Positions 46,906 to 59,275 of a DNA stretch of 64,000 nucleotides are shown here, one piece after another. The notes under the pieces were generated by a model. That model was not told where the DNA came from. It did not search any database and saw only the letters and a program-made list of their open reading frames with translations. Source of the DNA: Bombardia bombarda (taxonomy: Eukaryota; Ascomycota; Sordariomycetes; Sordariales; Lasiosphaeriaceae); the NCBI GenBank assembly GCA_030512295.1, contig JAULSR010000005.1:2696596-2760595 (forward strand), in the 5' to 3' direction. How positions within the stretch are numbered: position 1 is the stretch's first letter; every line of letters starts with the position of its first letter. A program made the position numbers and the translations under genes.

Positions 46906-49900
46906 TTACTGACCGTCCATCCCATCCTCTTCGCCCTCCATCATCGCGGCGTAATCCTCGGCTGAAGCAAATGTCGGGAGACTCCTCATATCCTTCCTGC
47001 CCATGCGTCCTCCGCGACTATCCTTCGAAGGTGCTGCGTCGTCTCCGGCTTCCTCGCCGGATTCAGCAGCATCGCCCTCGACATCATCGACATCTTCAAA
47101 GTCTTCGTCGTCCGAATCGTCAAAGACTCCCTCGAAAGGAATATCGCTACCAGAGGCATCTGATCCGAGATCCATGGCATCATCGCTAAGGCCAGTGCCG
47201 TCGACGTCCAAGTCTTCGTCCGAGTCATCATAGCCTGCCATATCCAGATCAGACTCATCGTCGAGATCTCCGCCCTCCACTTCGGGACGCGAGTTAACCA
47301 GCGCCTCCCAAATCTCCTTCTCTGCTTCGTCGTCCGACTCGGCCGCCTGGTCATCTTGCGCCTTCTTGGCCTTGGCAGACTCTCCAGGCTTGCCGACACG
47401 AGCAAAGTATTCGTGGAAGAAGACGTCCTCAGCCGAAACTTGCTCGGGCTTAAGATTCCAGAATGAGGCCGAATTGACGAGCGCCTGCTGTCTGGCACTG
47501 GACCTGCTCGAGATAACAGCATGGGAAGCATTGGCCGAAACAAGTGCCGGCTGCATGATAGATCCACCCCGCTTGGTTTCTGCAGCCTTGGGATTCCGAT
47601 AAGCAAACTTGTCCAAGAAATGGATCAAGGTGTGGTTCGCCAGGTCGGGCTTGGGCAGTGTCTTCTGCCGTGTTATTAGATTCGCGGCGAATACAGAAAC
47701 CGAGGGATGAAAGTGCGTGAGGAACGGAATCTGTTTAATCCAGTGGTTAGCATTATATTCTTCTTGTATTCAGCTTCAGCAGATATCAATAACTTACCAC
47801 TTCCCACAGACAGCTTCGGTGGGCATTACTATGCTCCGGGTCTCTCTTTCGACCATCATAGGCCGCGGCAGCGCGCTGGCTACCAGCAGCCTGGGCGGTT
47901 TCCGTAGGCTGGGGGGCATCATCATTCGTCTCATCCCCAACATCTTTGTAAACCTCGACGTCATCCTCGTCATTATCTTCAGGGACATTGACGAGAGACT
48001 TGAGGTCGGGAAATGTGTTCTCCAGCTCGGCGATCAAGAAGAGGACTCCGCACGCAAACGACGGCTGGTGCAGATTCAGCACTTGAACAAGTCTCTTGAC
48101 GAACGCCTTGACCCGCCTAACATCCACGTCGTTTTTCAACGACCGGAAAAGCAAGTTCAGATACAAGGCCTGTTTGGATGACGTGACGAGTCTAGGGTCC
48201 AAAAGGGACTCGTAGAGGGTCCGATAAAATCTTTCAACCGCAAGCTGTTTAAAGGCAGCAAGCTGCTGTATGAGCATCAATGCTTGCACACTGGTGTTGA
48301 AATTGGACGAATGCGTTATTTTAAACAGGGTATCAAGGTGCTTCTCCAATGTTGTGTCGTCGGTTGCGGTGAAGGGTATGGCGCGATTGACTCCTGTCAG
48401 CAGCGAGGATACAAGCTTCTGAGCTGTCTCTTGCTCGTTTCCGGTCAGATCCACGCTCTGCTGAGGCTTCCACTTCTTATTTTGCTTCCGCGAGCTGTTC
48501 TCTGTTTTCTTCTCCGTCTCGGGAGCCTCGAGATTTTCCAACGCCCCGCTCTTGAGTAGAGAGAGGAAGATCTCAAAGTAAACACGCAAGAGGGTATCGG
48601 CGATGGCCGGCTCCTTGCTGCTCAAAATGGTCTGATTCAGAGTGTTGATGGCATAGTACCTTGTCCGTATGCTCTGGCCGGGTTTGAGAAGGACCTCCTG
48701 CTCTACCGCGTTGATGACGACAGCCTTCATTCCCGGGTGGACGTTGAGCAGTTGCAGAAGGAGATGTGACGCTCGCGAGGCAATTTTGCGGTCTCTATCA
48801 CTAAGCTTGTTCACCAAAAGCCTCAGCAAATTAGCCTCCTGCTCTGGTTTGTCTTTGAGAAGCCCATAAACAAAGTCCAGAGCTCGTGACCTTGAATATT
48901 CGATCTCGTCCGCACACCAAATCTCGAGGAGCTGGATGATGCGGAAGTATGCACCCTTCAGCCAATCCTCGTACGCCCACATCATCAGGTGAGATTTAGT
49001 TAGCTTTCCTGGGAGATTTTGTCCCTGGGCCCACGAGGAGACAGCGTACTTGTGCAGTGTCGCCAGTAATGCCGGCTGGGCGTTAAAGGGGCGCAGCCGA
49101 CGGTCGTTGGGCAGTACTGTTCCGTTTCCAAGAAGATCGACGAGAGCACCCAGCGCAGCAATTGCTTGCCCACGGCTCTTCTTACCGGCCAACCCGATCA
49201 GGCTCTCAAACGCCTTGCAGTTGTGAAGTGGGGACTCTTGTATAGATAGGGTCAAGGCAGAAACTTTGTCAGAAAGAGTTCCAGACGTCATGATGGTCGA
49301 CATGAACTTCTGATTAGACGTATACGCCTGGTTTGCGGTATAAATCCCCGCATCCTCCTTGAGCAAGTTGTCTGCGTAGGCCTTCATGTTGTTGATAGAA
49401 AAAGAGAGTTGTCGGGTGTCATCGGGGACGGCTGTTAGCACGCCCTCTAGACTGACACTATGCCAGTCAGGTCGAGCCTCGAAAGTCTAGTGGTCCATGT
49501 TAGAAAGATTTCCCTCGCCAAATGCCCCAGGATCTCTGCCGACTGCTTACTGACCAACTTCCCTAATTGCTTCTTTCCCTTGCGAGTTTCTGGCGGTGGA
49601 GGGGCGGGGTCTTTGTCCATTTTCTCTGTTTTCTGGTCTTCTCCAACCTCGAGCTCCTCCTCACTGAGCAAATCCTCCTCGGCCACGTCTTCTCCGGCCT
49701 CGTCTTCATCCATTGCCTCATCGTCTTCGGACTCAGACTCAGACTCAGACTCAGACTCAGACTCAGACGCATCAGTGTTGACGTCACCATCCTCGGGGAC
49801 GTTCTCGAACCCTAGACTGGACGCAAATTTTGCAAGTTCATCACGCAACGACTTGTCGATCTCGGTCGACACGGGTGCCTTGGGCTTCGGTTCACCTCCG

Positions 49901-50247
49901 CCCTCGTCACCCGAATCCACGTTGGCTACGAGATCGTAGTCTTCTTCATCTCCGCCAAGCGCGAGAATCTCTTCAAGCAAAGCGCTCGAAGTTGCGCTCT
50001 TGGACTTGCTGCTCTTCGGTGGCCCCTCCTCTTTTCTCTGTAGTTTAGAACCCGCATCCCATGGTGGGCGTCTCTTGGAGTCCGGGACGTCTTCGGGGCC
50101 ATTCTGTCGCTTGCGCTTCTGCGACGGTTCCGCATCGAGTTTAGAGAGAGACTTGTTGAGCTTGGTTGTTAATTGGACGAGCGCAGCTTCGTCAAAACCT
50201 AGCGCCTCGACCTTCTTCTTCGGCTTCGTTCTTGTGGACGAGCCCAT
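46906..50247 (-). CDS. MAK21: Noc1/Mak21-family ribosome biogenesis factor (CBF domain)
   Basis: Minus-strand exons 50247..49555, 49486..47798 and 47730..46906 give 1068 aa. The N-terminus is Lys-rich, then very acidic with an (ES)n run encoded by a TCAGAC repeat (49731-49769). The core is helical, with VSSWAQGQNLPGKL, HLLLQLLNVHPGMKAVV and RTRYYAINTLNQ. The CBF/Mak21 signature follows: FYRTLYESLLDPRL, KQALYLNLLFRSLKNDVDVRRVKAFVKRLVQV, YDGRKRDPEHSNAHRSCLWE, PFLTHFHPSVSVFA. The C-terminus has LDKFAYRNPK, VFFHEYFARV, and acidic blocks. Noc1 pairs with Noc2 in the nucleolus and carries early 60S precursors. The donor of intron 1 is taken as GTCAGT at 49554, because the stronger-looking GTAAGC four bases on breaks the frame. 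Confidence 0.93.
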
Positions 50248-50863
50248 GGCGGGTAGATTTGCGGTGAGTGATGTTCGTTGTTGTATGTTATGGTACTGAA
50301 ATCAGACACAACAGCTTTTTTACACGACGCTCGAAGAAACGAAAGACTGGGGGCGGGCACCGTTTCAAGGTGCAGCAAGTGCGAGTGGTCAGAATCCGAT
50401 GGTGGCCGTGCGACGTGAAAAAAAGTCGACGAAAAAAAGCGACCCCAGCCAGCCAGCCCCACTATCCATCCATCCATCTATCTGCATGATGCTGGCTTGC
50501 GCTAAAGGCAAAATTAACCCGAACGATGGGGGTTCTACCTAGTTTCCAAGCTAGTGCATATCTGTATTTTAGCACGTGTACAGTACGTACCCACGATCCA
50601 TGTGCGCGTGAGATGGGGTGCGCAGGTTCAGAAAAATGCAATCAAGCTATCTGCTAGTACAAAGTCCAGTACAGTGCACATCAGATTGGAAGTCCGATTT
50701 GTTTCTCATTAAATGGATTGATTGATCTAGCCTCGCACTTATTTCTTGATATGCCCTCAAATTTCCAATTAGCCCGCCGGTGATCTATTGCAGGTAGCCC
50801 AGTGGAACGCGTAAAGTATTTGGTACCTACCTAGCTAAGAGCCCGAGGCACTTCAGGAAGGAG
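50248..50863. other. Divergent promoter region, MAK21 / mitochondrial ProRS
   Basis: 616 bp shared by two divergent genes of the translation machinery. One GGTACCTACCTAGC motif at 50821-50836, close to the ProRS start. No gene. Confidence 0.55.
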
Positions 50864-52779
50864 ATGCGTCTGCCAGTCGGTTCGCGTCTGCCCGTCGTCC
50901 CGCGTCTGTCCCGGGTTTGGGTCCCGAGCAGCGGTGGTATTGCTGCCCCCGGAGCTGAAGATGCCCACGCAAAGCTGATTCGCGCCGGGTTCCTGCGCCC
51001 GTCGCACTCGGGCATCTTCCACATGCTGCCCCTAGGCCGGCGCGTCCAGGACAAGATTGAAAGGCTGGTTGCAAGACACATGGAGGAGTCGCTGGGTAGG
51101 TCCAGTCTCCCATTCGCCCACCTTGTCCTGTAGCTATCACACGCCTCCATCTGCCCACTTATGCTCACTGACACACCTTGCATCTGCCAGCGGCCTCGAG
51201 AGTCTCACTCTCGTCCATTTCAGCTGAATCTTTGTGGGAGAAGAGCGGCCGTCTCCAAAACGTCGGCTCCGAGGTCTGTCTCTACTAGTGGCATAGCGTC
51301 GTCTACTGGCAGGCTCTCTGCTGACATCGCACATCTTGACAGCTATTCAGGTTCTCCGACCGGAAGGATGTGCCATATCTGCTCTCTCCGACCCATGAGG
51401 AGGAGATCACGTCACTCGTTGCTCGGACGGTGCTATCATACAAAGAGCTACCCCTTCGGCTCTATCAGATCACGCGCAAATACCGAGATGAATTTCGCCC
51501 GCGCCATGGCCTTCTACGCGGACGTGAGTTCACTATGAAGGATTTGTACACGTTTGACACCAACATCAAGTCGGCTCTGGAGACGTATGACCAGGTTCGG
51601 GCCGCTTACACCAAAATCTTCGAGGAGCTGAATCTTCCAGTCCTGGCTGCCAAGGCTAGCTCTGGCGACATGGGTGGTGACCTTAGCCACGAGTACCTCC
51701 TTCCCACGAAGCTCGGGGAGGATCGGGTTGTCAGTTGCGACAGTTGCGACTATGTCATCAACGAGGAGATAGCAGAGACGCCAGCAATCGACAAGGTCAC
51801 CGCCGACACACTGTACGCGGTATGGAGAGGCATTACCAAGGACAGATCAACACTGGTCAATGTGTGGTACCCTGTGAGGGATGCACAACTAAACAGCCGA
51901 GGCATGGGCGACTATACAGACCTCGATATCAACATTGCCGCGGTGAAATCCGTTGTCCCCGACTTGGATGCCGGGATAGATAATCCCCTACCACTTTGGT
52001 CCACAGCCATAAATGGACCAGAGCAGACGGCAACAGGTCTGGTAAATGTCGTCGATGGTCGGCTCCCAATCACGTTTTCGGATAGTCTGGAGAGTTCTCA
52101 GCCCACAGTCTCAGTCTGGCCTGAGGAGCTAATCCGCCCCTCAACATCCTTCCCCCCCGTCCTGGTACATCGGGGGATGACTCCTGCTGGCAAGGTTCTG
52201 AATCTTCTTCGAATCCGTTCGGGCGACACATGTCCTCAATGCTCATCGGGTACTCTCAAGGCAGAGAAGGCGATAGAGCTCGGCCACACTTTCCACCTCG
52301 GGACCCGATACTCTGAGCCATTAGAGGCAAGGGTTCGTGTGCCAGCGTCTCCAAACAGCGTTGCCATGCAGATGGGATGCCACGGCATCGGGATATCTCG
52401 CATCATCGGCGCGCTGGCTGAGCACATGGCCGACAACAAAGGACTTAATTGGCCCGTTTCCATCGCCCCCTATTCATGCGTAATTATTACAGGCAAGGAT
52501 GTCGACCCTGGGGATGCAATTGATGTTTATCGTCAGATTATGGATACCACGAAGGCAGTTAGTGAACGTGTTGATCCGGTAGTGGATGACAGGAAAGAAT
52601 CACTGCCGTGGAAATTGAAGGATGCTGACCTTATTGGGTTCCCGATAATGGTACTACTCGGAAGGGAGTGGCGTACGTCGAGACGGGCAGAAATACAGTG
52701 CCGGAGACTGGGGATAAGAGACTCAGTGCGCGAGGTTGATTTACCAGATGCAGTAAGACGAATGCACGGTATTCTCTAA
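50864..52779 (+). CDS. Prolyl-tRNA synthetase, mitochondrial type
   Basis: Exons 50864..51095, 51191..51273 and 51343..52779 give 583 aa; both introns keep frame. The N-terminus has an Arg-rich, acid-poor start (MRLPVGSRLPVVPRLSRVW) fitting mitochondrial import. Class II motifs: SGIFHMLPLGRRV (motif 1 region), PYLLSPTHEEEIT, the motif 2 loop YRDEFRPRHGLLRGREFTMKD, and motif 3 QMGCHGIGISRIIGALAEH. The C-terminal anticodon-binding domain starts near APYSCVIITG. The bacterial-type layout, with an insertion between motifs 2 and 3 (ATGLVNVVDG to SGTLKAEKAIELGHTF), points to the organelle enzyme and not the cytosolic one. It charges mitochondrial tRNA-Pro. Its stop codon lies only tens of bases from the AT-rich block. 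Confidence 0.95.
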
Positions 52780-53218
52780 TGCATTTATACGTAGGAGTAT
52801 CATTAGTTAAACTTAAATATATATATAAAGTAGCGAGGGGAAATTTCAATGCTACCTTTGGAAATATAAATAGAAATTTCTTAAAAAAAATAACCTAAAA
52901 TTTAAAATTATTTTATAATAAAATCTATACTAGCCGTAAATAATAAAGTAATATATAAGTTAAAGTTATAATAAGTTATATTTTTTATAAGTGTTTAAAT
53001 TAAATTATGTAAAGCTTTACTTAAATAGTTTAAATACTTTAATAATCTTAAATATTATAACTTATAAACTTATTTTTCTAGTTTTTAAAAAAGCTAAAAT
53101 TTTAAGCGAAGTTAAAAATTTAAAATTTAAGAAGAATATTAAAAATTTAAAATTAAAATATTTTATTTTTGTATATTAATATAAAGCTAAACTTTAATTA
53201 TATTATAAAATATTAACA
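52780..53218. other. AT-rich flank, no recognisable feature
   Basis: From about 52790 the sequence becomes strongly AT-rich with TTTAAA/TATATA words and few G or C. It looks RIP-mutated, but I cannot link it to any element in the window. No gene. Confidence 0.6.
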
Positions 53219-53285
53219 ACGTGGTTCATAAGCGACCTGCGTATATAAGCGACCCGCGCACTTTTAAACCGCGTCGCAACCTTTT
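53219..53285 (+). repeat. Left terminal inverted repeat of the Fot1-like element
   Basis: Starts ACGTGGTTCATAAGCGACC. Matched in inverse at 55010-55051, and in the same direction at 63914-63963 apart from a short internal duplication here. Confidence 0.85.
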
Positions 53286-55009
53286 AACTCAATTACTCCA
53301 CAACAATATAAGAAAATTAATTATATTTAATTACATTCTTTTCTTCTAAAGTCTCTTCAGCCTCCTAACAGGTTCATATATTATGCCTAGTTTTGCCGCA
53401 CCTTCTATAACGTTGTAGGCCCGACGGCCCAGCCTATGCAGCACCCCCTTCTACCAACCTTCTGCCTAACTACTGCTATGCAATATTTTTCTATTTAATT
53501 AAACTAAGCGTATTTTTTATAGTAAGTGCCCCCCCAGCTCGTACGCGTATTTTTTTAACTTTTCGACGTTTTATAAAGGCTTTACTAATTTTATGAAATA
53601 TTTAAACCTTTTCTTGTAGGAGGGTTATTTCGTAAGTAATTAGTTTTATACCTTTCGTTAATTATTTTATAGCTAAAAAAATACTAATTAAAGAGTTTTT
53701 TTAATGTTTAATAATATAATATTATATATATTTTAATTATAAAATAACTTTAAAAAAGGTATATAATATTTAAAAGATTTATAAATCGGCTTTTAAAAAG
53801 GGTAATTTAATCGGTATTAACGTTTATAATTTAATATTAAACTTTAATAAAATAGTTTAAAGGTTATATAATATTAAGTTAGTTTTTCGAAAGTTAGTTT
53901 AAATATTTTCGGCTGTTATAATATTAGAATAAGCGGCTTTAAACGTAAAAAAAAATTCAGTTTTAATAATATAATTAATATAAATTTTAATAAAAACTTT
54001 TAACTTTTAGCTATATATTTGCTTTAATATATTAAAATATTTAATATTTAAAAGTTAAATAATATATATAAAAAAGTAAAAAATTATAATATTTTTTTCT
54101 TATAAAACTTTTTGAACTAAGTTAATAAATAGCTTTTATAGCTGTTTAAAATAATTATTTAATATATATTTATTTATTAATTAATAATATAATTATTAAA
54201 ATATTAAATTTAATTTAAAATTATATTATTATTTATTTAATTATTTATTAAGGGTTTAATTATTTAAAAAAAAAGAAAGCTATATTTAATATATTAAAAA
54301 GTAAAATAATTAATACTTTATATAATTAAAAATGGTAGTAATATAAAGCTATCGTTATTTATATATTCGATTATTATCGCTTATTTCCAATTATTAAATT
54401 AAAATTATTTGCTTCGGCCACGTTAATTTATATATATAATAATTATATTATTATAAATAACTTTTATTATAAAGCTTATTTCGTTAAAATTATAAAAATT
54501 ATAATTTTAATTGTTATATTTCGTTTATATATTAGTTATAAATCGGAATTACGCATTTATTAGGTTAAGATTTTCGCAAAGGGCCCTTTAGAAGTTATAT
54601 ACACGTAAAAACGCGTCTTAAACTCGGAGCGGCATTATATGAAATTATATGGCCACTATTTACCAACTAGCTCCGCGCTACGCGTTTTACGGAGGAGATT
54701 GGCTATATCTTGCATATTGTTAATCCGGGGCGGAAATCTTCGCGCATTTAAATCAAATATATATTATAGAAGGGTCTTTTTTTAATTAAAGTTAAATTAT
54801 GCTAGGTATTACATTTTATCGGCTTTTAGAGTGCAGCCTTTCATTTGGTCGCGGAGGGTAGTTTTAGGGACGTTGTACGTCTTTGTAGCGAGTCGGATTA
54901 ACATTTCCTTTATTATACGAAGTGCCTTAATAACAAGAGTAATTCTACCTTCTTTTATTTATATAAATATTATATTATTATAAAAAAATCGCGTATTAAA
55001 ATTAAAAGA

Positions 55010-55051
55010 TTGCAACGCGGTCTAAAAGTGCGGGTTGCTTATAAACTACGT
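55010..55051 (-). repeat. Right terminal inverted repeat of the Fot1-like element
   Basis: Reverse complement begins ACGTAGTTTATAAGCAACC. It differs from the left end mainly by C-to-T/G-to-A changes. Confidence 0.8.
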
Positions 55052-55101
55052 TAATTATTTTTTAAATTATTTAATATAAAAATTATTATTTAATATATTA
55101 T

Positions 55102-55340
55102 TATCGGATCTACGATTAATTAAAAGCATATAGCTATAATTAATCGATAGAATAAAAGATACGTAAAATAATAGGAAACTATTACGTGTTATAAAAACCC
55201 CTCCAAACCACTTTACTTCTTGTTTCTTTAATTCGTAATCTTTTTATATAAATAAGCAAATTAATATAATAATAACAACCCTTAACCCGTTCTTTATAAT
55301 TATTATAATAATCAATACGAATAACCTTATTATTCCAATA
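55102..55340 (+). repeat. LTR of copia copy 1 (plus orientation, strongly mutated)
   Basis: About 239 bp. It aligns to the reverse complement of the LTRs at 56069-56317 and 62090-62350: TATCGGATCTACGATTAATT here versus TGTCGGATTTAC in the intact orientation, CCCCTCCAAACCACTTTACT in the middle, and CCTTATTATTCCAATA at the end. Differences are mainly transitions of RIP type. Confidence 0.75.
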
Positions 55341-56068
55341 TTAATTAGTAATTAACCGACTAAGCTAACTATAAAATAATAAAGATTCCGATAGCGGTAA
55401 TAATTATAATTCTTACGATTGCTAAATAGAAAGCAGTACGAAAGATTATATTTAAAAAGGCACTAAATATAAAAAAAGCTTAATCAAACGCTTACGAGCG
55501 CGAAAAAGACTCTTCAACGTACGAAACAACCAAAATGAAAACCTCAAAAATAGCCGAAAAAAAGCCTACGTCTATTATATACGGTAAAAGCGGTTATAAC
55601 CCTCCGCATTAACTTTACGAAAGATTTAATAATTAAAAAAAAAAACTTTAATTTTATTTAATTACTTATATCCTTTGATAAAAATAATTAAAATAGTAAC
55701 TTTACGTATAAATAACTATATTATTAATATTATTGACTTAATTTAAAAAATTTAATTTTTAACTTTATAAACGAAGATTAAATTATAATAATAAAAAAAC
55801 TTAATATTTAATTAATTAATTATTTTAAGATTCACAATAATTAGGAACTATAAGACTACGTTTTATTTATAACCTTCCGATCCGACTTTATTAATTAAAT
55901 AGAAAACTATTTTAAAACCTTCGATAAAACTTTCCGTATTAACTTTAAATATTCTTTTAAAAAGTATAGCATTTATTTTAATAATGAAAAAATAATATTA
56001 TAATAATTCGTTATGTTAATTTAAAATAAAAGGCTTTTAAGTGGTTTAATAAAAAAGCTAAGTAATAT
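55341..56068 (+). mobile_element. Copia copy 1, 5' internal fragment
   Basis: Follows the LTR at 55102 directly. Matches the reverse complement of about 61130-61875 in the other copy; for example GATTCCGATAGCGG here at 55384 and near 61830 in inverse. So copy 1 is on the plus strand and this is the gag end. All frames are broken. Homology to the other copy continues up to the LTR at 56069, which interrupts it. Confidence 0.75.
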
Positions 56069-56317
56069 TATTAAAATAATAAAGTTATTTATATTAATTA
56101 CTATAGTAACCGTAGAGAACGGGTTGGGGGGTTGTTATTATTATATTAATTTGCTTGTTTATATAAAAGGATTACAAACTACGGGGACAGGAAGTGGGTA
56201 GTTTTGGAGGGGTTCCTAGGACACGTGACCAGCTCCCCACTATTTTGCACACCTCTTATCCTGTCGACCAATCATAGCCTAACGACTATATGCCTCTGAT
56301 TAATTGTAAATCCGACA
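56069..56317 (-). repeat. 3' LTR of copia copy 2
   Basis: About 249 bp, near-identical in its core to 62090-62350 (GGGACAGGAAGTGGGT, GACACGTGACCAG, CCTGTCGACCAATCA). It ends CCGACA on the plus strand, so it reads TG...CA. It has more A/T at transition sites than the other LTR. Confidence 0.85.
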
Positions 56318-56439
56318 CTAGCAATCTTTTACTTTTTCCAACGACTAACTTCCTCCTTTATTGACGACCTTGCTACTTGTTGTCCTTCTTGTTCCGCTTC
56401 ACGGAAGCTTAAATTCCTACTTTTAACGTATTGTTATCA

Positions 56440-56900
56440 ACAAGGGCCTATAAGGACTAGTTAAGTATTAACTTCGTTATTACGTTGGCCGGGTTATCGT
56501 TTCCGTTAATTTAATAAACTTTAAAGATCTCTTGCTTCTCGTATACCTACCTTATACTCATAATATCTATCATAAGCCGCTTCTCTTTCGTAGTGCCCAG
56601 CTTAACCAAGTACTTATATAGAGAGAAAGAGTCGGTACAAACGATCATAAGGATATTCGGGATGCTCAGTTTAGTTAGGATTATATTGATCGTTGTGTTA
56701 AAGGAAATGCCTGTATTAACGCCGTTAGCTATCGCGTAAATCTTTAAAACTAATATACTTCTTATAGTCCACTTACATTTAATTAATAATTAATAAACTA
56801 TATTTCCTATTATAATAAAGCTTCCTTTATCCATCTTTTCGTTCGTTAAAAAGATTACATATCCGATTTATAAGCTTAAGTTTTTATTATTAGCGAATAA
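56440..56900 (-). pseudogene. Copia RNase H remnant
   Basis: Minus-strand translation of about 56750-56560 reads almost unbroken: IYAIANGVNTGISFNTTIN and MIVCTDSFSLYKYLVKLG. It is followed at about 56500-56470 by GNDNPANVITK, which resembles the copia pol end NPADALTK. It is the best-preserved coding part of the AT-rich block. Confidence 0.8.
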
Positions 56901-57149
56901 GGCATTCATATAAACGAATAATTTAATTATACGTAAGTTAAAGGGGATGTAATTAATATTTCGGTCGACGTGCTTTATTTACTATTTAATTCGTTTATTT
57001 ATCCTAGTAACGTTTTTTTTATAGGTTCTTTATACTATGCTGCCGCCGATAAGTCGAATACGGCTTTAAATTAACAAATTAATGCGATATACGCGCCGTA
57101 TACTCGCTATTCGACGTATTTTTAAACGTTAGTTACGATTTTAAGCTTC

Positions 57150-57700
57150 TTGCCTTACTTCTTTTACCGTAAAGCTAGTGTATTATCCTTTCGGAAAGTT
57201 AAAATACATCCATTAAACGTAAGCGGATTAGCCGGAGTTAGTTTTTATTTTAGTTTAGCTATAAACTTAACTTTTTTAATCATTTCCTCCTCTAAAGCTT
57301 TGAAGCTAATTGTATCGTTAATTTATATATTAATGACTATAAAATACTTTAAGTTGTTTAATGTAATCAACAAGCATATATCGTAAGTTAATATAATCAT
57401 ATTTAATTAGTCTCGATAATTATTAAAGTAAGTTACTTACTAATATATGCTTGCTTTAACTATACCGTATAATGGTTTAACTACCTTTATAATTATCCCT
57501 TTTAAATAATTATAACGAATTTATTTAAAGAAAGTAAATTAAAATCGTACGTTAAAGTACTGTTATAAACTATATATATCTATATAATATCTCGGATCTA
57601 TAGCATTATTCTTTACCGGATTAAAAAGGGTGCTAAGGTAATTAAAATCCGTTAGCTCGCTCGTTAAATTATAAAGCTTTGCATTAATACGTTCTTTACC
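57150..57700 (-). pseudogene. Copia reverse transcriptase remnant
   Basis: Minus-strand translation near 57480-57260 gives VKPLYGIVKASI, VTYFNNYRD, TYDICLLITLNN and then FKALEEEMIKKVKFIAKLK, with stops between. This matches the order of the RT palm region in fungal copia elements (YGIxEAG, YDPCLL, QxDDT, LEEEKLxEAKF). Confidence 0.75.
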
Positions 57701-59275
57701 CTAATCGTTATAGCCTTATATTATAAGCCGGGATTTCTCGTACGGAAAGTCCGTTTCCTTACCTTTAACTTTTCGTACTATACGCGACCTAAAAATATGT
57801 ATATCTTTATGCTTCTCCGGGTCGTGCTTTTAAAATATAAAAACACTTTGTCTAATAAAGGCCTCGATTTCTTTTTAATTAGAAAGGGAAAACGGTTCGC
57901 TAGCTATTAAAATCTTCCCTTCTTAACGGAGTTAAATTGCTGGGTTATAATCCCTAATCTTTTTCGCTATTGAGTAGGTTATTATAAGATTTATACCTTT
58001 AATTATTGCTATATTTATACTAAGATTCGGCTTCGCTTTATTCTTTAACCCAGGGGGACGTCCTCGCCGCCTCAATACTCGGGCTTCTTCCTATAAAGGA
58101 GTCCATTCGTTGTTGCAATTATCGTTATTATAAAGAAGTCTTTCACTCTTATCTTAAGTCAGGGTAATAGTTAAGTTATTATAGTAGTATAATTTAAGTA
58201 TTACGATATAAAAATTAATAAGTTTACTATTAATTTTAACCGTATAGGTTTCTCCGTTACGTGAATAATATATATAGGCCGGTCCACTTATAGGCTTCTC
58301 GTTATACCTTTACTTCGTTTTAAAAAAGGAAGTTAAATATTTCTAAATTATTCGGGCCGTTACGGGTACCTAAAGCTTCGAATACTTATTTCTTTACCTT
58401 AAAGGTACGTATCTCTATCATTACCTTTTATACTACCCTCATACGTACCTCGATGGAAAAGGATCGGGGTAATAAATCAGTTATTTTAAAATACGTTCCG
58501 AAAATAAAGAGTGTAAGCACTAAGCCGTCTAGGCCTACAATATCATTAATTACTTTAACAGCTATTTAAAAAGCTTAGTTTACCGTAATATTAATACTTT
58601 ATAGGTTTACCGTAATAACTTTATATACTTGTTTAAATAATTTATAATATCGTTTTAATTTACCGATAAAATTATAGGCTTTAACGGGGATTTCCTTGAT
58701 TTTAATTAATATATTACGGGCGTTATTAACAAGTTCTTCCGCCGTAAAGTTAGTTCTTATATTAATAATAATAATATTAAATAGTTTAATATATATATCG
58801 ATCCATATAGCCCGGATTATATTTTATATTACTTTTGCTATTATTTTTTAAAAGAATTGTATAGCTTAAAAAGAGGTAGCTTTATCGACGACGTAAATGA
58901 CTAGCCTTTTATCAATATATATAATGTTTATTATTATTCGATAATTAAAGTTAATATTATTACGGAAAGTGAATTTAAATCTACCAAAGTTATTGCCTTA
59001 TATTTAACATTAATAACAAAACTTATTAATCTTTTTAATAACGCTATAATCCAAATTATTATAGCCTACTCGTATAAATACCTTATATAAGCGTTCTATC
59101 GCCGGATACCGAATCGTCGATATAATTAACATAGCCCCGTTTCCATCAAATGGCACCATACGATAGTTTTCTCCAAATCGTTTAATAAAAGCTAAAATTA
59201 GCCCCATTTCCGTACGACCGGATAGCCCTTACTTCGATAAACTAAAATATTAAGGATATTATTAAAGTAAATACT

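Larger units (their letters stand above)
53219..55051 (-). mobile_element. Degraded Fot1/pogo-type DNA transposon
   Basis: About 1.83 kb bounded by inverted ends: ACGTGGTTCATAAGCGACC.. at 53219 and its reverse complement at about 55010-55051 (GCAACGCGGTCTAAAAGTG, then GGTTGCTTATAAACTACGT). The left end contains a partial internal duplication (ATAAGCGACC twice). The minus strand from about 54975 reads like the N-terminus of a pogo/Fot1 transposase: EGRITLVIKALR, then YNVPKTTLRDQMKG (a helix-turn-helix), LNARRFPPRINNMQDIANLL, and ELVGK followed by several stops. Size and layout fit Fot1-class elements (about 1.9 kb, TA target). Stops and AT bias throughout fit RIP, so it is non-autonomous now. 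A second end with the same sequence starts at 63914. Confidence 0.85.
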
